The position numbers and the translations under genes are program-made. A stretch of DNA of 64,000 nt from Paucilactobacillus suebicus DSM 5007 = KCTC 3549 (GTDB lineage: Bacteria; Bacillota; Bacilli; Lactobacillales; Lactobacillaceae). Below, piece by piece: positions 52,367 to 61,176 of this stretch. A model generated the notes under the pieces. The model saw only the letters and a list, made by a program, of their open reading frames with translations. It did no database searches and was not told the origin of the DNA. The number at the start of each line of letters is the position of its first letter. Position 1 is the stretch's first letter. The DNA lies in the NCBI RefSeq assembly GCF_001434475.1, contig NZ_AZGF01000012.1, positions 1-64,000 of the forward strand, read 5' to 3'.

Positions 52367-52907
52367 ATTGTTGAGTGATATTACTGATGATTTTGGTGAT
52401 TGATTGAGTTGATTCTTTTGCGCCTGAACTTAACCAATTGATGATTACGTGAATGGCGCCACTGAAGAAGAATTCGTAGTAGTAGCCCAGAATGTGCTCA
52501 TCATCTTCATGAAATCGCTGCTGAAAGTTCTGCAGTGTTTTTTCTCTAATCGGTGCCAGCATTACTTGGAAGACTTTGTATTCCCGAATATTACCAATCA
52601 TGATTTTGGTGGCAGCATCCTGATCTTTGATGACTTGGAGGATTGGTGGCAACCAGGTTTCCAGTGGCTCATTGAATGAACCCAGTAATGGTTCAATTTT
52701 AGTGATTAAATCCGTTTCAATTTCTGCAAATAACTCACTTGGATTTGCGTAGTGGGCGTAGAATGTACCTCGGTTAATGTTGGCTAGGTTGCAGATTTCG
52801 GTCACGGTAATTTTATCTAAGTCATGGTCGTGTAGAAGTTCAATTAGCGATTCTTTAAGTTGCTGTTTGGTATACAGCGTGCGGCGATTATTTTTTATTC
52901 CGACCAT
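52365..52907 (-). CDS. TetR family regulator
   Basis: 180-residue regulator with the helix-turn-helix ITVTEICNLANINRGTFYAHY and a C-terminal TetR_C_7-like helical domain (residues 75-178). GAGGAG lies 6 bp before ATG 52907; ATG 52910 is rather close to it. It is divergent from an ABC ATPase/FtsX-type permease pair, which is a frequent arrangement for a repressor of an exporter. Confidence 0.88.
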   Translation of the reverse strand: MVGIKNNRRTLYTKQQLKESLIELLHDHDLDKITVTEICNLANINRGTFYAHYANPSELFAEIETDLITKIEPLLGSFNEPLETWLPPILQVIKDQDAATKIMIGNIREYKVFQVMLAPIREKTLQNFQQRFHEDDEHILGYYYEFFFSGAIHVIINWLSSGAKESTQSITKIISNITQQ

Positions 52908-53045
52908 CATGTTCTCCTCTAAACAAATTTAAGTCTAACTGTCTATTTAATAACATTTTGCTGGTGATTGGATGTTGTCATTACAACTATAATCTATCAT
53001 AATGGTATGTATTGAACAACTTGTACGGTTAATGGAGGGAATTGC

Positions 53046-53747
53046 ATGGCGTATATTGAAGTGATTAATGAGTCCAAACGTTATCAAATGGGAGAAACAA
53101 CAATTGTTGCAAACGATAAACTATCATTTGAGGCTAACCAAGGTGACCTGACCGTGATTTTGGGACCCAGTGGTGCAGGGAAATCAACGGTTTTGAATAT
53201 TTTAGGAGGGATGGATTCACCTAGCGATGGTGAGGTCATTATCGATGGAACGGATATTGCGAAGTATAGTGACAAGCAATTAACCCAATTTCGGCGGACA
53301 GATATCGGCTTTGTGTTTCAATTTTATAATTTAATTCCTAATTTAACGACTAGAGAAAACGTGGAACTGGCCTCATCGATTGTGCCAGATGCCCTCGATG
53401 CTGATCAGGTATTAAAAGATGTTGGCCTTGGTGATCGTCTCGACAACTTTCCATCACAATTATCTGGTGGTGAGCAACAAAGGGTAGCGATTGCGCGTGC
53501 ATTAGCAAAAAATCCTAAATTACTATTGTGTGATGAGCCAACCGGTGCGCTGGATTATGAGACTGGTAAACAAGTGTTGACATTACTAGAGGATGCCAGT
53601 CGCAAGGATCACAAGACTGTACTGATTATTACTCATAACTCTGCGTTAGCCAAAATGGCAGACCGGGTAATTCGCATTAACGATGCTAAAGTACGTTCAA
53701 TTGAAGATAATCCTAATCCGACACCTGTCGAAGAGATCGAATGGTAG
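53046..53747 (+). CDS. ABC transporter ATPase (MacB/LolD type)
   Basis: 233-residue ATPase: Walker [20 protein letters not shown]-loop [17 protein letters not shown], signature [17 protein letters not shown], Walker [13 protein letters not shown] and switch His in [10 protein letters not shown]. It pairs with the FtsX-type permease that starts 10 bp downstream. Such pairs export peptides or lipids, or act in antimicrobial resistance, by a mechanotransmission mechanism. Divergent TetR regulator. Confidence 0.92.
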   Translation: MAYIEVINESKRYQMGETTIVANDKLSFEANQGDLTVILGPSGAGKSTVLNILGGMDSPSDGEVIIDGTDIAKYSDKQLTQFRRTDIGFVFQFYNLIPNLTTRENVELASSIVPDALDADQVLKDVGLGDRLDNFPSQLSGGEQQRVAIARALAKNPKLLLCDEPTGALDYETGKQVLTLLEDASRKDHKTVLIITHNSALAKMADRVIRINDAKVRSIEDNPNPTPVEEIEW

Positions 53748-53757
53748 GTGACAGAAA

Positions 53758-56331
53758 ATGAAGCCATTAACCAAAAATCTTTGGCGCGGAATTCGCGGGT
53801 CCATGGGTCGCTTTATCGCGATTATTTTAATCATCATGTTGGGCGTGCTCACTTATGTAGGTGTGAAGGCAACTGGACCTGCTCTAAAGGATTCGGTCAA
53901 TCAAACAGTCACTAATTTACATTTATCTGATGTGCAGATTATGTCGACAACCGGTTTTACTAAGCAAGATGTTAAAACGGCAGAAAAAGTTGCTGGAGCA
54001 AAAGCTGAGGCCGTTAAATTTAAGTACGTTACTGGTGGCAAGGATAGCTATGCCATCGCATTGTACGGCTATCAGCATAATCTGACAGAAAATAAACTAT
54101 CATTGCGATCAGGTCACTTACCAAAGAATAATCATCAAATTGTGTTAGATTATCGTGCTCATTCTAAGTATAGCTACAAACTGGGGCAAAAAATTAAGTT
54201 TGATAAGTCGGCTGAGCTAAAACATCGTACCTATACAGTCGTTGGTTTTGTAGACTCACCCAGTTATGTTGATAACACGGAACGTGGATCAGCTAACGTT
54301 GGCGACGGGTCCGTTAAGTTCTTCGCGGAAGTACCGGCCAGTCAGATGAATTTATCTGCCGCAACCTTGTTGAACGTGCGATTCAGTAAATTACAGTCAC
54401 GAGATACCTATAGCCACAGCTATAAGGAAGCGGTCAGTGCAAAAGTTAAGTCGTTAAAAAAAGTATTTAAGACACGTGGTGCTGAACGGAGCAAGACACT
54501 TTATAACAAAAACGCTGGTGAGCTGACGGCCTCACAAGATAAACTAACGGCTGCTAAGAACCAATTAATGGCGATGGGAATGACTAGCAAGCAGGCTACG
54601 GCACAGCTTAAGTCAGAACAAAGCCAGCTAGATACCGCGAAAGCCAAAATTAAGAAGGCCACCAAGACAACCTATACTTGGCAAACTAGATCCGATTTAC
54701 CAGGATTTACCGCTCTCGGTCAGAGTGCTGATCGAATTGCGGCCATCGCTAACGTCTTTCCGGTGTTCTTCTTCCTAGTGGCGGCCTTAATCACATTTAC
54801 AACGATTACTAGAATGGTGGAAGAGGCTCGAGCCCAGATCGGGACGTTCAAGGCGCTTGGGTATTCAAAGATGGCCATTGCACGCAATTATCTCAGTTAT
54901 GCATTTATTGCGGGGATGATTGGGACGATCATTGGGGCATTTGTCGGCAATATTAGCCTACCAAGGTTAGTGTTGTCGTTATATCAAAACTGCATTCCGC
55001 TAATTGCTGTTGATAAATTTCAGTGGAGTCTGTTTGTTATTTCAATCATTATTGCGTTAATCACGACGGTTGGCGCGGCGGCCATTGTTGTTAGAAGTGA
55101 GTTGAAAGAAAAGCCTTCTGAGCTAATGCGACCACGATCGCCTAAGTCGGCTAAACGGATTTTAATGGAACGGATTAAACCGCTATGGCGACGAATGAAC
55201 TTTAATCAAAAGGTGAGTTATCGAAACCTATTCCGTTATAAATCACGGATGTTTATGACGATTCTTGGAATTGCTGGTGGGACGGCACTGATCCTAACGG
55301 GCTTCGGTATTCAAAACTCGATTGGAGCTAGTGGGTCACGACAGTATAGTGAAATCGCTAAGTATCAGGCTGTTGTAAGATTAAATGGTAGTAATAGCAG
55401 TCAAGCGGTTAAAGTTTTGAAGCAAGATAAACAGTATAAGAGTCAAACGGCGATAGATGCTAACGTGGGTAATGTTTCAGCGCACGGGCACAAAGTCGAC
55501 GACATTAATATTTATGCGCCGAGTTCCAAGAATCAATTAAAGAATTTTGTTAAGTTAATTTCGACTGATAATGGTAAAAATCTGAGCTTGAAAAAGTCTG
55601 GTGTGGTGCTTTCTGAAAAGATGGCCTCACAGTTAAAGGTTAAAGTTGGTGACACAATTAGAGTTAAAACAACTGATAACCATACTGGTACTGCCAAAGT
55701 CACTGGGATCACAGAAAACTTTGTCGGCCATTATATGTATTTAAGCCAATCTGCATATCAAAAAATGTTTGGTACCAGAGCAAAAACTAATACTTTATTA
55801 GTTAGATTGAGCCATCAAAATCAGCACCAAAGAGAAAAGCTGGCTAATCAGTTAATGAAGCATGGTGACACGATGGGCACTAGCTACACGGTTGATCAGC
55901 AACAGACAATTACGACAATGTCCAGCAGTTTGAGTACGGTGGTGTTGATCTTTATCCTGTTGTCAGGGGTGTTATCGTTCGTAGTTCTCTATAACCTGAC
56001 GAACATCAATGTTTCGGAACGAATTAGAGAATTATCGACGATTAAGGTCCTTGGTTTTTATGATAAAGAAGTGACGATGTATATTGTTCGTGAAAATATT
56101 ATGCTGACGGTAATTGGCATAATCGTTGGGTACGGAGTGGGCAATGCGTTAACGGCCTATATTCTGAGACAAGCAGCAACGGACCAAATTATTTTCCCAC
56201 TAACCATTCACTGGGTAGGATACGTGGTGGCAACTGCACTGATGGTACTATTCACGGTCATTGTCATGTTAGTAACGCATAGAAGATTGAAACATGTAGA
56301 TATGGTGGAGGCGTTGAAGTCGAACGAGTAA
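53758..56331 (+). CDS. ABC transporter permease, FtsX/MacB type with large extracellular domains
   Basis: 857-residue permease. One helix at 15-35 precedes a large external domain (40-310) that contains a coiled coil (residues 255-298, AGELTASQDKLTAAKNQLMA and on). FtsX repeats lie at about 325-450 (three helices) and 725-850 (three helices), with a second external domain between. Partner of the upstream ATPase. LHE-F begins 3 nt after the TAA stop. Confidence 0.9.
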   Translation: MKPLTKNLWRGIRGSMGRFIAIILIIMLGVLTYVGVKATGPALKDSVNQTVTNLHLSDVQIMSTTGFTKQDVKTAEKVAGAKAEAVKFKYVTGGKDSYAIALYGYQHNLTENKLSLRSGHLPKNNHQIVLDYRAHSKYSYKLGQKIKFDKSAELKHRTYTVVGFVDSPSYVDNTERGSANVGDGSVKFFAEVPASQMNLSAATLLNVRFSKLQSRDTYSHSYKEAVSAKVKSLKKVFKTRGAERSKTLYNKNAGELTASQDKLTAAKNQLMAMGMTSKQATAQLKSEQSQLDTAKAKIKKATKTTYTWQTRSDLPGFTALGQSADRIAAIANVFPVFFFLVAALITFTTITRMVEEARAQIGTFKALGYSKMAIARNYLSYAFIAGMIGTIIGAFVGNISLPRLVLSLYQNCIPLIAVDKFQWSLFVISIIIALITTVGAAAIVVRSELKEKPSELMRPRSPKSAKRILMERIKPLWRRMNFNQKVSYRNLFRYKSRMFMTILGIAGGTALILTGFGIQNSIGASGSRQYSEIAKYQAVVRLNGSNSSQAVKVLKQDKQYKSQTAIDANVGNVSAHGHKVDDINIYAPSSKNQLKNFVKLISTDNGKNLSLKKSGVVLSEKMASQLKVKVGDTIRVKTTDNHTGTAKVTGITENFVGHYMYLSQSAYQKMFGTRAKTNTLLVRLSHQNQHQREKLANQLMKHGDTMGTSYTVDQQQTITTMSSSLSTVVLIFILLSGVLSFVVLYNLTNINVSERIRELSTIKVLGFYDKEVTMYIVRENIMLTVIGIIVGYGVGNALTAYILRQAATDQIIFPLTIHWVGYVVATALMVLFTVIVMLVTHRRLKHVDMVEALKSNE

Positions 56332-56334
56332 AAT

Positions 56335-56455
56335 AGAGTGTGGAGAAAACCGGTTAGATTGTGAGCATTAACAGGATAATGGCAATCATTCCTGGTTTTG
56401 GAATGGTTGCCATTATGTTGTTAAGCGGAACAATCTGGTTTTCGGAACACGTTTA
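56335..56455 (+). repeat. Long-hairpin element LHE-F
   Basis: 121 nt from AGAGTG to CACGTTTA. The outer stem is interrupted: GTGT pairs with ACAC, then a GGA/GGA mismatch, then GAAAACCGG/CTGGTTTTC. LHE-I has the same ends GTGTGGA ... GGAACAC, so the two form a subtype. The inner part pairs AACAGGATAATGGCAATCATTCC with GGAATGGTTGCCATTATGTTGTT. It follows the ABC permease stop by 3 nt. Confidence 0.8.
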
Positions 56456-56461
56456 GTAAAT

Positions 56462-56581
56462 AGAGTGTGAAATACCCCGTTTAGCTCATGTAATATAACA
56501 AGCCCGAGGACATTAGGATGGGTTTTCCTGATGCCCTCGGGCTTGTTATATTATGGTGAGCTGGGGTATTTCACACGTTTC
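56462..56581 (+). repeat. Long-hairpin element LHE-G
   Basis: 120 nt from AGAGTG to CACGTTTC, six nt after LHE-F, same orientation. Outer stem GTGTGAAATACCCC/GGGGTATTTCACAC, perfect 14 bp (56465-56478 with 56563-56576). Inner stem TAATATAACAAGCCCGAGG (56491-56509) with its full 19-bp complement (56535-56553). The stems of F and G are unrelated, so the pair is not a simple tandem duplication. Confidence 0.9.
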
Positions 56582-56611
56582 GGCAGGAAAGAGATAAAAC
56601 TAACGAAATAA

Positions 56612-57406
56612 TCAGTCATCATTCCGATGAAAGATAGATTTTACATTAACTGTTTTTAAATTATCAACTGCATTATCCTTTTCTTCAGTTTCATCAGCAA
56701 TACTTTTATGGAGCTCGCTGCGTCTAAGGCTTGGAGATGGTAGATCCTCAATCATAAGTTTTAATGCAGTATCCTCTTCGACATCTGAATTTGAATCATA
56801 ATACCGCATTAGATCTGCCATGAATTTTTCTCTGTCAAAGTCATTGAAGGGTAGAACTAGAAAATCGCTGTTTTCAAAACGATTTCCAGCAGCGTTTGCC
56901 GCAATCAGAGCTGTACGCTTGTTACCATCTTGAAATGGTTGAAGTTTTGACAGACTGGCAAATATTTTCCAATCATCATATTCCTGTTTGCTGGAGTTAT
57001 TGTAAGTGTCAACGATATTATCAATGTCGTTTCTACTTATAACATCTTTTGGATGATACATTCTTTCTGGGTCCTGCGTTCTTCTAGTTTGAACAGTGAT
57101 TCTATCATCTTCATTGTAGTAAGCATTGCGAAGATGTCCAGGCCAATCAGGTTCTTCAATTGAATCACTTTTGAATTCTTTATTGATTGCAATAATGCCG
57201 TCAGTTGAAAAACCAATTTTTTTGATGGCTTTAATTCCTGCTATTGCATCGTTAAAAATAGCTTTGTCATCTCTATTATCATTTAGTGGTGAATCTGATT
57301 TTTCATCGAGGGCTTGCTTAGTTTGTAATAAGGAACTACCGTAGTCATTCATACTACCAATTGAAACAATCAAACGAGCCAATGCACGGTTATCTGGTTG
57401 ATCCAT
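56612..57406 (-). CDS. Fic-like protein lacking the catalytic histidine
   Basis: 264 residues. The core motif near residue 158 reads KLQPFQDGNKRTALIAANAA. In Fic/Doc enzymes it is HxFxxGN(G/K)R, where His is needed for AMP or phosphate transfer; here the His is Gln. The nucleotide-binding GNKR is kept. HPKDVISRNDIDNIVDTYNN upstream resembles the flap region. No antitoxin with an inhibitory helix is adjacent. It may be an inactive paralogue with a binding role, or belong to a subgroup with a different reaction. Confidence 0.8.
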   Translation of the reverse strand: MDQPDNRALARLIVSIGSMNDYGSSLLQTKQALDEKSDSPLNDNRDDKAIFNDAIAGIKAIKKIGFSTDGIIAINKEFKSDSIEEPDWPGHLRNAYYNEDDRITVQTRRTQDPERMYHPKDVISRNDIDNIVDTYNNSSKQEYDDWKIFASLSKLQPFQDGNKRTALIAANAAGNRFENSDFLVLPFNDFDREKFMADLMRYYDSNSDVEEDTALKLMIEDLPSPSLRRSELHKSIADETEEKDNAVDNLKTVNVKSIFHRNDD

Positions 57407-57494
57407 GATTTATCACGTCCTTTTTTCTATACCTTTACAGATATAGATTATATCATGTTAACTAATATTGATCCTTAGATCTTGTTACTATAAT

Positions 57495-57535
57495 AAAACA
57501 ATCTCTGCCACATAATGGCAAAGATTGTTTTATTT
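57495..57535 (-). terminator. Terminator after CMD gene
   Basis: AAAACAATCTCTGCCA ... TGGCAAAGATTGTTTT with a 7-nt loop and A/T tracts. It separates the CMD gene from the Fic-like gene on the same strand. Confidence 0.85.
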
Positions 57536-57568
57536 TGTACAAATTGATAAATGCAATAATGATTACGT

Positions 57569-57913
57569 TTATTTCTTACTAAAAATTTCATTCATAACTT
57601 CAATTGCAGTTCCACCATAAACATATGCTGGACCACCGCTCATCAAAATGGCGGTGTTCACAGTTTCCACGATTTCTTCGCGAGTTGCGCCTTCTTCGAT
57701 CGCATGGTTCATATGATCAATAATGCAACCTTCGCAACGAATAGAAATGGCAACGCACAGGCACATTAATTCCTTTTCCTTGTGTGACAGTGCACCGTCC
57801 TTCAATGCTGCACCGTGCATTGCCAAAAAGTCTTTGCCTGTATCACCTGAAGCCATCGTCAGTTGCTTGTAGTTAGCATTGATATGCTTAAACCGTTCCT
57901 CGTAGTCTGCCAT
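57569..57913 (-). CDS. Carboxymuconolactone decarboxylase family protein (AhpD-like)
   Basis: 114-residue helical protein. SIRCEGCIIDHMNHAIEEGA carries the CxxC...H motif of AhpD/CMD proteins, which can serve in peroxide reduction or thiol redox relays. EGATREEIVETVNTAILMSG is the family tail. Purine-rich AGGGAG precedes ATG. No AhpC is nearby. A true decarboxylase role is unlikely, as the ring-cleavage pathway is not visible. Confidence 0.88.
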   Translation of the reverse strand: MADYEERFKHINANYKQLTMASGDTGKDFLAMHGAALKDGALSHKEKELMCLCVAISIRCEGCIIDHMNHAIEEGATREEIVETVNTAILMSGGPAYVYGGTAIEVMNEIFSKK

Positions 57914-58088
57914 AAATTGTTCTACTCCCTTCGGAATTTTATTTACAGCTTAATGGTACCGCTTTCATTAATGGCTCGCAAATCGGACGATCAAATATGT
58001 TGATAAATCATCAACTAAAAAGGGCATTCTGCTTGTGAAAATTCGTGTAGTTTACTATCATTTAGTAACGGGTCGGAAGGAGAACACT

Positions 58089-59024
58089 TTGATTGAATTT
58101 AAAGATGTTACTAAAAAATATGATGGTCAGACGGCACTTAACAATCTGAACCTGACAATCCACGATGGCGAATTATTCGTTCTTGTGGGTCCATCTGGCA
58201 GTGGCAAAACGACTTTACTAAGAATGATCAATCAGCTTGTAAAGCAAACCACTGGCACAATTAAAATCGATGATCAAGACGTTACTAAAGTGGATATCAT
58301 GGAGCTGCGACATCAAATAGGCTATGTATTACAGGCTGGTGCGCTGTTTCCCAATATGACAGTTGAACAAAATGCGGGTATTCAACTCGAACAATTTAAT
58401 TGGGATGTTCGTGAAAAGCATGATCGCATTTGCGAATTGCTTGATAAAGTGGGACTGGATTCAAAAACATTTTTGAATCGAATGCCCAGTGAATTATCTG
58501 GAGGGGAGGCTCAGCGCGTGGGCATTGTCCGTGCTTTAGCTTCACAGCCAAAGTTCATTTTGATGGATGAACCGTTTAGCGCGTTAGATCCTCTATCACG
58601 GCGTCAATTACAGGAATTAGTGGTTAAACTGCATAAAGAACTGTCGACGACAATTGTGTTTGTGACGCATGATATGCAAGAAGCAATTAAGTTGGCTGAT
58701 CGACTCGCGGTTATTCACAATGGCGACTTGTTGCAGTTGGGCCGGCCCCGTGAAATCTTGGCTAATCCGGCCAATGATTTCGTTGCCGAATTTTTTGATG
58801 ATAGTACAACACGTAGCTTGTTCTTAAGCCAGGTTACTAAGACTGGATTTGGTCGATTGCAAGAGGACGGGGATGAACCGGTCACTCTCGATGATAGTAA
58901 AACAATTTTTGACTGGGCAGACTTGCTAAATCAACACCCTCGGCAAATGATTATCGTCGACGATTTGATCTTAGAACCGCAGGATTTAGTGGCTTATATG
59001 GCACAGATTGGGCAGGTGGACTAG
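58089..59024 (+). CDS. OpuC/OpuB-type osmoprotectant ABC transporter ATPase
   Basis: 311-residue ATPase: Walker A GPSGSGKTTLLRMINQL, Q-loop YVLQAGALFPNMTVEQN, signature SELSGGEAQRVGIVRAL, Walker B FILMDEPFSALD. The C-terminal 65 residues form a weak regulatory domain with no clear paired CBS motif. TTG 58089 has AAGGAG 6 bp upstream; the longer frame to 58035 has no ribosome site. It drives uptake of glycine betaine, carnitine or choline with the next gene, which starts one base after the TAG. Confidence 0.9.
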   Translation: MIEFKDVTKKYDGQTALNNLNLTIHDGELFVLVGPSGSGKTTLLRMINQLVKQTTGTIKIDDQDVTKVDIMELRHQIGYVLQAGALFPNMTVEQNAGIQLEQFNWDVREKHDRICELLDKVGLDSKTFLNRMPSELSGGEAQRVGIVRALASQPKFILMDEPFSALDPLSRRQLQELVVKLHKELSTTIVFVTHDMQEAIKLADRLAVIHNGDLLQLGRPREILANPANDFVAEFFDDSTTRSLFLSQVTKTGFGRLQEDGDEPVTLDDSKTIFDWADLLNQHPRQMIIVDDLILEPQDLVAYMAQIGQVD

Positions 59025-59025
59025 G

Positions 59026-60549
59026 ATGAATTCTTTTACTAGTTATATTGCCAAAAATGGTTCAGCACTGATCGATTCGCTTGGACAACATATTTTCATT
59101 TCGTTGATTGCGGCAATCATTGCGATTATCATTGCGGTACCACTGGCGATTGCGTTGATTAATCACCGTCGTTGGGGCGAATTTGTCTTGCAAGTAACAA
59201 GTGTGATTCAGACCATTCCGAGTTTGGCTGTCTTGGGACTGTTGATACCGTTAGTCGGCATTGGAACAGTGCCAGCGATCATTGCACTTGTTTTGTATGC
59301 GGTTATGCCGATTTTTCAAAATACCTATGCAGGATTAACTAATATTGATCCATTGTTAATTGAAGCAGCGGATGCGTTCGGTATGTCGAGGCGATTTAAG
59401 CTGTTTAGGGTTCAAATACCATTGGCAATGCCGATGATTCTATCCGGTATTCGAATTGCGGTGGTCATGATTATTGGTACTGCTACCCTAGCAGCCTTGA
59501 TTGGTGGTGGGGGACTTGGTACTTACATCATTACTGGTATCCAGACCAATAATAATAATGCATTGATTGCCGGCGCCGTATTGTCGGCATTACTGGCAAT
59601 TTTGGCCAGCTGGTTAATTAAGGTACTGGCAAAAGTTTCGTTTAAAAAACTGGCGGTTGGTGTCGCAATTCTGGCCGCACTAGTGGCCGGTGGCACAATT
59701 TATCATGAAGCTACTCAACCTAAGGAAACGATCACCATCGCCGGAAAAATGGGTGGTGAGCCCGAGGTTCTGATTAATATGTATAAGGACCTGATTGAGG
59801 CCGATAATAGCAAGGTTAATGTAGTTTTAAAGCCCAATTTTGGTGGGACGAGTTTCCTATTTAAGGGGCTACAAAGTGGCAAGATTGATATTTATCCAGA
59901 ATTTACAGGAACAGTACTACAATCCTTGGTCAAAACGCCGAAGAATGTCAGTCATAATCCGAAGACATCGTACAAGCTAGCTAAGAAGTTGCTTAACAAG
60001 CAATATGGGTTAGATTATTTGAAACCGATGAAGTATCAAAATGATTATGCGTTGGCTGTCCGTAAGTCAGACGCAAAAAAGTATGATTTGCATAACTTAA
60101 CCGATCTCAGCCGAGTTTCAACTGAATTCACAGCTGCTTTCGATACAGATTTTGCGCAACAAAAAGATGGGTATCCAGGATTGAAGAAGGACTACGGTCT
60201 TGATTTTAAGTCAGTTAAAATTATGGAACCAACGCTACGTTATGCGGCACTGGCTAATAAGAAGGTCAATGTAACGGACGCTTACACAACAGATCCGCAG
60301 GTGCGTGAATATCATTTGGTTACGTTAAAGGACAATAAGTCATTCTTCCCAACGTATCAAGGTGCTCCGCTGATGACAAATCAATTTGCAAGGAGTCATA
60401 AGGGAATCGTGAAGAGCTTAAATAAGCTCAGCGGTAAAATTACGACAAAGCAAATGCGTGAGATGAATTATCAGGTCACGGTCAAGCATAAAAAAGCCTC
60501 AGTTGTGGCACGGCAGTTCTTGGTTAAGGAAGGACTATTAACAAAGTAG
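59026..60549 (+). CDS. OpuC-type fused permease and substrate-binding protein
   Basis: 507 residues. Residues 1-225 are a BPD_transp_1 permease with five to six helices and the EAA loop EAADAFGMSRRFKLFRVQIP. Residues 235-507 are an OpuAC-like binding domain placed outside (KMGGEPEVLINMYKDLIEAD, then KIDIYPEFTGTVLQSLV). Fusion of permease and receptor is common in lactobacilli. Quaternary-ammonium compounds are the expected substrates. The stop codon TAG is the first part of TAGAGTG of LHE-H. Confidence 0.9.
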   Translation: MNSFTSYIAKNGSALIDSLGQHIFISLIAAIIAIIIAVPLAIALINHRRWGEFVLQVTSVIQTIPSLAVLGLLIPLVGIGTVPAIIALVLYAVMPIFQNTYAGLTNIDPLLIEAADAFGMSRRFKLFRVQIPLAMPMILSGIRIAVVMIIGTATLAALIGGGGLGTYIITGIQTNNNNALIAGAVLSALLAILASWLIKVLAKVSFKKLAVGVAILAALVAGGTIYHEATQPKETITIAGKMGGEPEVLINMYKDLIEADNSKVNVVLKPNFGGTSFLFKGLQSGKIDIYPEFTGTVLQSLVKTPKNVSHNPKTSYKLAKKLLNKQYGLDYLKPMKYQNDYALAVRKSDAKKYDLHNLTDLSRVSTEFTAAFDTDFAQQKDGYPGLKKDYGLDFKSVKIMEPTLRYAALANKKVNVTDAYTTDPQVREYHLVTLKDNKSFFPTYQGAPLMTNQFARSHKGIVKSLNKLSGKITTKQMREMNYQVTVKHKKASVVARQFLVKEGLLTK

Positions 60550-60670
60550 AGTGAAATAAAAGACGGGTTGAACCGTCTCATATAACAGACAAAGCACGTA
60601 TCACCCGAACTATGGGTGGTGCGTGCTTTGTCTGTTATATGATGTGGTTCAGTCTTTTATTTCACGTTTC
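60548..60670 (+). repeat. Long-hairpin element LHE-H
   Basis: 123 nt from AGAGTG to CACGTTTC. Outer stem GTGAAATAAAAGAC/GTCTTTTATTTCAC, perfect 14 bp (60551-60564 with 60652-60665). An internal loop follows, with GGGTTGAACC opposite GTGGTTCA. The inner stem CATATAACAGACAAAGCACG pairs fully over 20 bp. The cap is CACCC/GGGTG. The preceding T makes TAG, the stop of the OpuC-type gene. A 3'-half duplicate follows. Confidence 0.9.
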
Positions 60671-60708
60671 GGCGAAAAAAATAGCAAGTGATCAAATCAA
60701 AAAAAAAT

Positions 60709-60761
60709 GGTGCGTGCTTTGCTTGTTATATGATGTGGTTCAGTCTTTTATTTCACGTTTC
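60709..60761 (+). repeat. Duplicated 3' half of LHE-H
   Basis: 53 nt identical to 60618-60670 except for TC/CT at one place, offset 91 nt. The flank after CACGTTTC is repeated too (CGGC, an A run, then ATAGCAAGTGATC). As with LHE-B, only the 3' half from the apex onward is duplicated. Confidence 0.88.
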
Positions 60762-60796
60762 GGCAAAAAATAGCAAGTGATCTATTAATAAACTCA

Positions 60797-61090
60797 TTAA
60801 ATCTTTTCAAACTTAACAATCTTTGAATACTCTTCACCATGGTTAAGTTCTGCGTTGCGGACGTCAATATCGTTTTGAAGTTTTAAAAAGTACTGGTCAG
60901 AGACACCAAAAAATCGGCCAAGCCGAATTGATGTATCCACTGTGACCTGTCTGCGATCATGGAGCAAGTCTTGAATTCTAGAAGTTGGTACATTAATTTG
61001 TTTTGATAAAGCATAGGCTGAAATATCTAAAGGTTTCAAAAATTCTTCACTGAGAATTTCACTTATTTTTGGTATTGGAATATTATTCAT
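60797..61090 (-). CDS. HigA-family HTH antitoxin-like protein, no adjacent toxin
   Basis: 97-residue Cro/C1-type regulator of the HigA family: GEILxEEFLxPL-like SEILSEEFLKPLDISAYALS, then INVPTSRIQDLLHDRRQVTV and TSIRLGRFFGVSDQYFLKLQ. HigA normally follows a HigB ribonuclease gene. Here the upstream 87 bp hold only repeated ACATG sites and then the TSUP gene, so no toxin is present. AGGAGG precedes ATG. Confidence 0.88.
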   Translation of the reverse strand: MNNIPIPKISEILSEEFLKPLDISAYALSKQINVPTSRIQDLLHDRRQVTVDTSIRLGRFFGVSDQYFLKLQNDIDVRNAELNHGEEYSKIVKFEKI

Positions 61091-61126
61091 GTTTAGCTAC
61101 CTCCTAACATTTTATATCTCTTATTA

Positions 61127-61162
61127 TACATGGTTTACATGTACATGCATAACATGTATACA
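61127..61162. promoter_or_regulatory. HigA operator array
   Basis: ATACATG (61127-61133), TTACATGTACATG (61136-61148) and ACATGTATAC (61153-61162) form nested inverted repeats in the short gap before higA, typical of an autoregulated antitoxin promoter. Confidence 0.65.
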
Positions 61163-61176
61163 AAATATGGTAATGA

